This document shows positions 56,374-64,000 of a DNA stretch of 64,000 nucleotides, piece by piece. Source of the stretch: Collybia mongolica (lineage: Eukaryota; Basidiomycota; Agaricomycetes; Agaricales; Clitocybaceae); NCBI GenBank assembly GCA_013420905.1, contig JAAXNY010000001.1, positions 558,001-622,000 on the forward strand, given 5' to 3'. The position numbers were made by a program, and so were the translations under genes. Below the pieces are notes generated by a model, which was not told the origin of the DNA, searched no databases, and saw only the letters and a list, made by a program, of their open reading frames with translations. Every line of letters starts with the position of its first letter. Positions within the stretch are counted from its first letter, which is position 1.

Positions 56374-59300
56374 CTAGTTTGTGAGGAGACGTCCACGATG
56401 ATCCAGGCCGAACAGAGCCGCGAGCTCCTTGACAGATAGTTCTAAGGAAAAAAGGAAATGTAAACAGGAGAAACTGAAAGCATTGGAGATTGCTCACTGC
56501 ACAATCTTCTTTCCCGTCCCTTCGCCTAGACTCCCATCGGCGAGGGTTTGCTGAATTATAAGTTGAGTTTGGAAGAGATGGAAGAGGGGTATTAAATCAC
56601 GTACTTTTCTCTCTTGCATAGAAAGTACCCGGTCTTCAACTGTGTCCGCAATGACGAGTCGCTGAACAACGACCGGCCTTGTCTGCCCCAATCGATGAAC
56701 CCTGTCGAATGACTGGGCCTCGATGGCCTGAGACCATCCGAGGTCGAGGGAAATGACGTTATTGGCGCGAGTCAAGTTGAGGCCCACACCTAGAAAGACG
56801 GGAAGTGAATCATGGTTATTCTTGATGATGGCCAACCAACGCACCACCGCATTTCAGGGACATGAGCATAACACGGGCCTTATCTTTAGACATGAATACA
56901 CGGACGGCCTGGTCGCGCTTAGAGCGATTCATATCGCCTTGGTACCTAGGTCATATGAGTGGTTTGCTGGGTAGGATGAAAGTGACTCGACGGACTTCAC
57001 ATGAATGACGCCCGCCTCTGTGAGATAGTCGGACACGAGTTGTAAGCATCCAGTCCACTGGGAAACGACCAAAGTCTGGATGTGGATCCGAATTAGTGAT
57101 GGAGAGGGTGAAAGATAGAGTGTATACCTTCTCGTCAGGACGCTCCTTCATCAACTTTTTGAGTTGTTCCATCATGAACTAAGCGGGAAGATCTCAGCAA
57201 GAATCATTATAAACTTCTTCCATGTACGCACCTTCATTTTGGTGGAAGGCAAGAAGCGAGCCATGAGCTTGATGGGTTCACCAGAAGTGGGAGCCTTCTT
57301 GGCGCCGAATAGAACCTCTTTGTCCTCAGGAGAGTCGTCAATCTCGTCATCAGAGTCAATGACGATTGCACGCCGTTTCCCAAGGCGTTTCTTGAGTTTG
57401 CGGCGAGCATCCTTCTCCTCCTCATCCTCGTCGCTTTGGACAATGAAGTCGTCCATATCACCGTCGTCCTCTTCTTCCTCCAATTCCACCTCTGAGGTCA
57501 TAACATCATCCGAGTCCAGGACAAGTTTACGAGCGGCCCGCTTTCGCTTGACTCCCCGTCCCTTTCCTGACTCTCCAGGGAAGTTGGTGACGTCGGTCAT
57601 CGTGACATCTTCAGATGAGGTTTCTGCGTCGTGGGCGAGGTCTTTGTCTGAGGGTTGGAATGCTTCCCGGGTGAAGAGTTTTTCCAAACAGATTGGTGAA
57701 CGACACGAAGGGCCTTGAAAATCCTTATCAACTAGTGTCGCTTGCATAAGTGCCGAAGGACTTACAAGGGCGCTCATGTGCCTTGAACTTTGTCGGTTCG
57801 TCAGGCCCGGCGTTATATGGGGTGTTCAGAACGTCAACTGCTCATTTATGTTCGTCAACTATAGCCCGCGACTTTGAACGTCGACATTACCTAGACAGTC
57901 ACGGCAAAAAATGTGCGTGCAGGGTGTAACGACGGCATCAGTCAATGCATCGAAGCATATGGGGCACTCCTCGTCTTCGACAACAGCATCTGCGGACTAG
58001 AAAACAAGATAAGAAATTGAGCAAAGTAAGCGGGGATTGGACTGATAACCTCTTTCTCCGCTTCTATGCGCTGCAACGCGGCGACTTTGAACTTGGCCTT
58101 CATTTTTGACACAAAATCAGAAGACACAAGCTTCCGAGCACGAGTGAGTTCGACGCTCATCTCTGGGCTACAATTGTCGATCTCATCCGTGGCAATAAAC
58201 GCAGCTGCGTCTTCTTGAATGAGCGACGGGTGGGAACAGATCTGTCGTAAGCGGAGCAGAAGAACTAAGACTTGCGAATAATTCCTGTAATTCCAGCATG
58301 GTAAGGTCACATATGAACGACAAGGTCAGAAACACCAACTTCAACACAGTACCAGCCCTGAGATAACGGTTGAAGTTTGCTTGTGTTCGAGCCTCGACCT
58401 GTATGATCAGAGAGGTCAACAACGCATTATACGCAAGGGGTAGTTGGTAATACCATGGAATAGATATCTCGTTCCTCTGATGAAAACTCGAGTTTAACAA
58501 GAGATATGGCCTTCTCTGGGAGTTCAATCAGACGTTTCCCATCCAACATGGAATCTTTCATCCGGCGCAAAAGGAAGGTCGTAATCACGGCCTGGAGCCG
58601 AGAAACGGCTAGAGAGGCTGGTCATAACTGTGAGTTCTGGGAAACAGAGTGGGTGGCTCATAGGCTTACGATTTTTCTTCTCCAAAGCACCAATGTGACC
58701 ATGGAACTTTTGGAAATCATACCAAGGCCTAATCAGAAGGAATCTCACATAGCCGTAGGCGTCGGCAAGGCTATTGACAATTGGCGTTCTGTATCAAGGG
58801 TCAGATCCAACCCGACACAGGTAGAGTAGATAAACTTGCCCAGTGAGACACCAACGATACTTTGCCCTTAGGGAGGTAACAGCCCTTGAGGTCCCTTGAT
58901 CGGACATCCTATCAGTGACAATAATATAGATGATCAAGTAGTATATCAACACACTTGTTCTTCTGTTACGAATAGCTTGCGCTTCATCGAGGATCACGCG
59001 AAAGAACTATGAAAATCTTTAGATATTTTCAGGTCACGAACACTCAAATGAATTACGCACATCAACTTGGAAGAGCAGGCCAGCTATATCATATATGATT
59101 ATAAACCCAGGCTTGACCAAGTATAGGATATGAAAGACTAACATTCTTTGCTTCGTTTCCTCGGGCGAAGGTCTTCAGAGTCCTCGTCCGAATCGGGCAC
59201 AACAAAATCAATAACCTTTTTGCGTTTAACTTTCTCCTTCTTTTTCATCTCTGCCTCAAAGTCAGGCCATTCAAGAGCCATAGTCTAGAATGACTGAAAT

Positions 59301-61746
59301 GAACGTCAAGGCCAAGAGGAGAAACACCGACGTACAGAGTATGTCGTGAGAACCACGTCGTACTTGAGGAGCTCTTGCTTCCTCTTGGGTTTCGAGGATC
59401 CTAAACCAGGATCTCGGGGTTAGATCATGACTTAAGCGACAAGGGTAGGTTGCTAACCGTGATAAATTAGACATTTAACGTTGCAGTTCGTCTTCATTTC
59501 GATCTCTAATTTCCACTGATCGAGAAGGGCGGTTGGAGCGAGAATGAGATTAGTTTTGCAAATGGGATCGTCTGAACAATTCTTGACGAGAACAGCTATC
59601 CTATGGGAGAATCAGCGCCGCGCAAGAATATTAGGCATTCCAGGTTTACATCTGGATGGTCTGGAGGAAGACAAAGGTTACACAGGCAGCCATGGCAAAG
59701 ACAGAAATACGAACCTTCCCAAGTCCCATATCGTCACCTAGACACCCTCCTTTCAAGGTGCTCTGCTCCTTCTCGAGCATCCACGCTACTCCGATAGTTT
59801 GATGAGGCATCAGCGCAACCTCCATACCAGGAAGAAGATCATACTGTGATCGCAAACCCAATTTCTCGAGAGCCTGATCAACACTCGCATTCCCGTCAAA
59901 TTGCTCTGCATTGCCAGCCTCCAACAAGAATTTATCGATACTGAAGAAACGATCAGAAATTGGACACATTGAAGAAACAAATACCATACTCGTCGGCTTT
60001 GGCTTGAGGACCACGAAAGAGATCACGACCCCGACCGTGATAATCACCATTCTCGTCATGATGGTTGATCCCTTGTAATGTGGGAAGATGGGGGATGATA
60101 GGTCCGATACGTTCTAGAATTGCAGCCGGAAGCTTGTAGGGATCATAATTTTCTTGACCATAGTCTGGGTCTGGGTCCATGTACATGTCCATGTCCATTC
60201 CAAAAGGCTCTCGATAGGCTTGGAGGGGGACGTTTGACCCGGATGCGACCGGTTGCTCTTGTTGCTTGGCAATCAGTGGAGCGAACATCGGGCTGTAAAA
60301 GGCAGGCGGAATAGGCTGATTTATATAATCCACCTCTGCTTTGAGACTCTGGAATACTGGCGAGTCAGTCATGTTGTTCAAGACCGCCATTGATCCCGTT
60401 GTAGCCCCGATATTCTGGGCCACTGGTAGTCTATCCAGGGTGTCAAAGGCTGGTAAAACGGCGAGGCTGGTCGGGGACCCCTCATGCTTGGTATTGAGTA
60501 TGGTGTGGTTTCGCGAGAGTGTCCTCTTTATTGGGGACATGGAGGGAATTGACGAGTTTAGTTCGTTCTTCCGCATGCGCCAATCGTCAATTTGGCGAGT
60601 GTAATTGGCTATCCGTGTTAAGTCTGCTCTAGACTTCTTGGGCTTCCTGTTGAGGCGATCTAGGAGGTTTTGATGCGACGAAATCCGAGTCTGCAGTTCG
60701 TTAATTTCGGTACGAATATCCTCAACGGCTGGGGGAGGTAGTGGCTTTGGCGCCTGTACGTTTTCTGAGGAACCTGTGTTGCGGTTGATTAAAGAGAGCG
60801 GTGTCTTTGTTTCTGTTTTGAGTTTTTTGGATAGGGGCAGATGCGGGAATGAGGACTTGTCACCAGGCTTATCGGTGTCAATACCAAAAGCAACTTCCGA
60901 CAAGCGCTTCTGAGAAGCCTCAGCGTCTAGAGACTCCCGCTTGATACGCACGAGGCTCGAAACTCGCCTTGATGAGTGAAGAGACACCGAGGTAGGCGTA
61001 GGTTTACTGTCTGGCGTGATGGGTGGTTGGGGGGTCCCGTCAAGACTGACGAGGTTTCGTTTTGCTCCCTTGACAGACACAGGAGTTGATGAGAGCGCCT
61101 ATAATTAAAATGAGCGCCAAATCTGGCATGGTAGACATCTGGCGATCACGTACATGACTCGAAACCCCATTTTTCTCGGCCTTAACGCGTGTAAGGCGGT
61201 TTCTGGCGTGGGTGGGATGTTCTGCGATGTGATACTAAAAACGTGATATGATAGATGCGGCTTGTGGTCTGAAATTAGAACCTACGCGGTAAGCGGATAA
61301 AGAACCAAGACCATCACTCTTTCCCCCATCATACACTTTGACACGGCGAACAAGCGCAATTGACAGGCTGTCACAGCCTTGTTCGAGACAGATTACCTTG
61401 CCCACTGCTCACCCAGATCAGTTATTCAAAGACGACTAAACGCACATGACTCACAGCCACGGTGCGGTTCTAGCGTGACGCGAAACTGCAAAGACTAATT
61501 TAAGACGCGTTGACAACAACAGTAAAGTGAGTCACTGACATTTGAATCGTAAGGGTATAAGGAAAGATGGAGTTTGAGCTCATCGAGATAGGCCTTTGGA
61601 ACATATGAATCCTTTGTTCACCACGTTGCTAATTAGCTAGGCGAACCTGCCGTAATCAGGCAGAGAATACTCACAGCTGTGGTATTAGAAAATCCGAGCT
61701 GAGCTTTTGCAAATGCCAGCAGCTGTTCCGGTGATGGTGGCTCCAT
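56374..61746 (-). CDS. SNF2-family ATPase with RING finger (Rad5/Rad16-type)
   Basis: A DNA-translocating ATPase with a RING between the two helicase lobes, the layout of Rad16, Rad5 and HLTF, so a nuclear role in repair or chromatin access is likely. The start at 61746 (MEPPSPEQLLAFAKAQLGFS) leads into small exons (AYLDELKLHLSLYPYDSN, VICLEQGCDSLSIALV) and a long basic N-terminus at 61080-59990. Helicase marks are MEVALMPHQTIGVAWMLEKE, GGCLGDDMGLGKT (motif I; Asp where Glu is usual), LAPTALLDQWKLEIE, VILDEAQAIRN (DEAQ box), KYRWCLTGTPI and SFLLRR-like TTFLLRRMKDS. The RING is CPICFDALTD, PCTHIFCRDCL, CPSCRSPI. An acidic KKRL/DSDD segment follows. Lobe two is LVVSQWTGCLQLVSDYL, VMLMSLKCGGVGLNL and AQSFDRVHRLGQTRPV. 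The protein ends LAALFGLDHRGRLLTN. There are more than twenty exons. Confidence 0.88.
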
Positions 61747-63792
61747 CTGTGAGATGGTAGTGGTATTTGAAAGAGGGGGAAAAACGGCCAAGTGAGGGGG
61801 TGCCAATTTTGAACGCGTCGGGAATTCCCACAGTGCTAAAACGCGCTCCACGTGAGACACCTGACGCCCACAATGACTTCGTCACGGTTTCCAAATTTGC
61901 AATCATCCTACTGGCCCGAATGCTTTTAGATGACCACTTTGAGCCGGTGTCGGTCTGATATCATATGTGTGCGGAAGACTTTATGTCATTCAAAGGCCAG
62001 ACATGTATAAATTTTCTCAGTCACCGACTGGCTTTCTCATTCTCGATGTACCAAAGGCGACCCTTAGCTATTGACAGCTTAGACAGGCGGTGCCTGGTCG
62101 GGGAGATTTTGCAGAGTGCGTACACGCCAAACCCGCTTCCTTCCGAACACTCAAGCACTCACTCTTCACCACGGCAACCATTCTTCTCAAATTTGCCGTG
62201 TCGCGCGACGGCGGGGCACCAGACTGAGACAATCACCCCGACTTTGTCAAGAGTACGCTGTCGATGATGCGCCCAAATTTCTCGGTAAGGACTGCATGTT
62301 TGCGCCCGACAAGTATCCCCTCTTCAAACCAGGTCAACCAAGACAATCAGATTTGCTTTGTTCATTGCTTGTGGTGAGTCAACTATGTATATCAGTACGG
62401 TAGCAACCTTGATTTGATCCAGGTCTGTAGGAGTCGACAATCAGCCATTTCCGTGTCGTGGCTGAGCTTGTAAGGCAACCCTGAAAATGTGCCACCATCG
62501 CCCGTTGGACCGGAGGCCTTGCAGAGGAAGGCTTCACGCAGCATCTTATGCATGTCCGAGATGGTTTCAATCTTGAGGGAATGTATATCATTCTGCTTGA
62601 AATCGCAACGACTATTTTAAATATGGGATTCATGACCTCGGATTGGTTTCAGTTCTTGGTCCAACGCAGTCTCGACATAGACTTGGACGTCAAAGCAAGT
62701 TGAAGTGTTTCAGAACATGTACATGGTATATGTGTGCGGTCCTCGCCGAATATCACTTTCGTTTCGAAATTAATCAGTCAAGAATAACCTTTACAAGGCA
62801 ACTCTGATTAATCTGTTATCAGGATCTTGTGGGTAGTAATACTTCGCGACTCCGCGTGTGCACGGTCGCAACGCATTATCGAAATGCAAAGGTGCGGTTC
62901 CGTGGATTACTCTACACATTGGATTATTTATGGTCCTTCCTTAAGTCATCCTGCAATTCGTCGCATGGTCTCCTCCAATACTGACGGTGCCGTCAGTAGG
63001 GTTTGAACCTGCTATGAAGGTATTACTGAGGGAAATCACAGAGAATGAGGAATAAAATATAGATGTTAGATTCAAGCTTTGAACAAAAGACCTACGCATC
63101 TATCGCTAGTCCTGAGGGTAGACAAATTGTCATGGAACGATGCTTCGCTGTGCTATACATGTATTGTAGCCACCAGCAAATCGGGACCCTTCATGGCGGG
63201 GTTCTGTCTAGATTCGGTCTGAAGTGTTCGGCCCAGTTGTCTGGTTTTATGATAATTCTCCATTTCACGTTTAGGAGATAGACGTATCTTGAACGAGCAC
63301 CCAATCCAGATACCATAATCAATGAAAATTTCTAGATGCCACAAACATGATCATTTGTATGATCGTGTGTATTTCTCTATTTCTGGCTGCAGAGAAGCTC
63401 TACGTTGAAGAGGTTATGTCAATCATTTTGAATGCTGAGCTGTCGTCCCTTTCAAGCCTTCTCACTCTTCAATTGTGAGAGAAGCGCTTGTTTGTATCAT
63501 GTCTGCTAAGTATAGCTTCGGACTTGACAGATAATTGGAGAGATTGAGATCATTGGTTTATCACCATTCAACCTGGACAAAGGTCGAGTTGCGTTAACGT
63601 TTCAAACGTGCACTAGTTGAGAACGCGATATGGCCAGCCCTGAAGTGGTCACAAGACGCGAATATTTGATTGGATTCTGAACTCCGCTAGGTGCCACATT
63701 GTTCGAAGATTTGCACAATGGACTAGCCTTGATGAATAATCCACGTAAGCTCCCCCAATTTGCGCTACCTATCTAACGCAACTAATCCTGCC
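61747..63792. other. Intergenic, upstream of a FunK1-type gene start
   Basis: No gene supported in 2.0 kb. A plus-strand fragment near 62255-62350 (CMFAPDKYPLFKPGQPRQS) is protein-like and may be the relic of a neighbouring gene, but the surrounding frame is broken. Confidence 0.4.
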
Positions 63793-64000
63793 ATGCCTAG
63801 TAACTCATCACCAACCAAACGAAGTTCAGACACCTCGTACAAGTCGTCTCCAAAATCGCGCTTCGCGTCGAACCGTGAGCGCATGTGTAAGGACATGGAA
63901 GGACATTGGATTGGGCCTATGCCCGTCCAAGAATTCCTCAACGTATTTTTGAAATCTTCATCAGAAACGCCACCTCCACCGGAAAAACCGAAGCTGTTCA
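63793..64000 (+). CDS. Start of a FunK1-type protein kinase gene (cut by window edge)
   Basis: Only about 69 codons are in the window: MPSNSSPTKRSSDTSY, then RMCKDMEGHWIGPMPVQEFL and NVFLKSSSETPPPPEKPKLF. The WxGPMPVQEFLxxFL motif marks the N-terminal part of the fungal-specific kinase family FunK1, which is expanded in mushrooms. The kinase domain itself would lie to the right and cannot be checked. An alternative upstream first exon cannot be excluded. Confidence 0.7.
   Translation, partial: MPSNSSPTKRSSDTSYKSSPKSRFASNRERMCKDMEGHWIGPMPVQEFLNVFLKSSSETPPPPEKPKLF

Noticed and set aside
62116..62403. Plus-strand fragment with FAPDKYPLFKPGQPRQS
   Set aside because: Considered as part of a FunK1-like gene, but I could not match it to the family, and the frame breaks on both sides.
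62940..63020. Possible tRNA T-arm (GGTTCAAACC on minus) near 63000
   Set aside because: No matching acceptor, D or anticodon arms could be folded around it.

Overview
The window looks like nuclear DNA of a mushroom-forming basidiomycete (Agaricomycetes). Genes lie on both strands. They are split by many short GT-AG introns of about 45-60 nt, with very small exons in places. Several families typical of this class are present: a DUF6534 membrane protein, BTB/POZ proteins, a GT90 (Cap10-like) glycosyltransferase, a FunK1-type kinase start and a CaaX-ending lipopeptide pheromone precursor. I see no ribosomal RNA, tRNA, CRISPR array or intact transposon.

Layout. Positions 1-4129 hold a divergent pair encoding the two halves of a biotin-dependent acyl-CoA carboxylase: carboxyltransferase on minus (cut by the window edge) and biotin carboxylase plus biotin carrier on plus. 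Positions 4144-7387 hold two tandem flavin-reductase-like genes on minus; the first seems frameshifted, and each has an inverted repeat upstream. Then come a derlin (7775-8804, minus), a decayed M43 metalloprotease pseudogene (about 9165-10197, minus), a sphingoid-base phosphate phosphatase (11433-13591), a DUF6534 membrane protein (14460-16079) and a bZIP factor (17814-20286). On minus follow an unrecognised coding stretch (about 21690-22355) and a GT90 glycosyltransferase with an in-frame stop (22438-24546).

After a 2.9 kb gap come a Ser/Pro-rich protein (27494-29624), the pheromone precursor (30357-30536, minus) and a RING plus RRM protein (31693-35704) whose largest intron carries a dispersed repeat. 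About 4 kb without supported genes follows, with a second copy of that repeat. Then come a divergent kinase-like gene (39791-41010, minus), a 3.1 kb gap, a BTB protein (44154-45331), two convergent unrecognised genes (45765-48166 plus; 48620-50447 minus), a small SMP-domain protein (51523-51808) and a second BTB protein (52508-53528). Next are mitochondrial ribosome recycling factor (minus) and an ornithine-carrier-like gene (plus) as a divergent pair, then a Rad5/Rad16-type SNF2 ATPase with a RING finger (56374-61746, minus). The start of a FunK1-type kinase sits at the right edge.

The genes form no single pathway. The functional links visible are the two carboxylase subunits sharing one intergenic promoter and the two mitochondrial proteins encoded head to head. 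The most notable features are the pheromone precursor with a duplicated pheromone unit and no receptor gene in the window, the repeat family placed inside a gene, and several genes at different stages of decay. All exon boundaries were read by eye from splice signals and family motifs and were not tested with transcripts.
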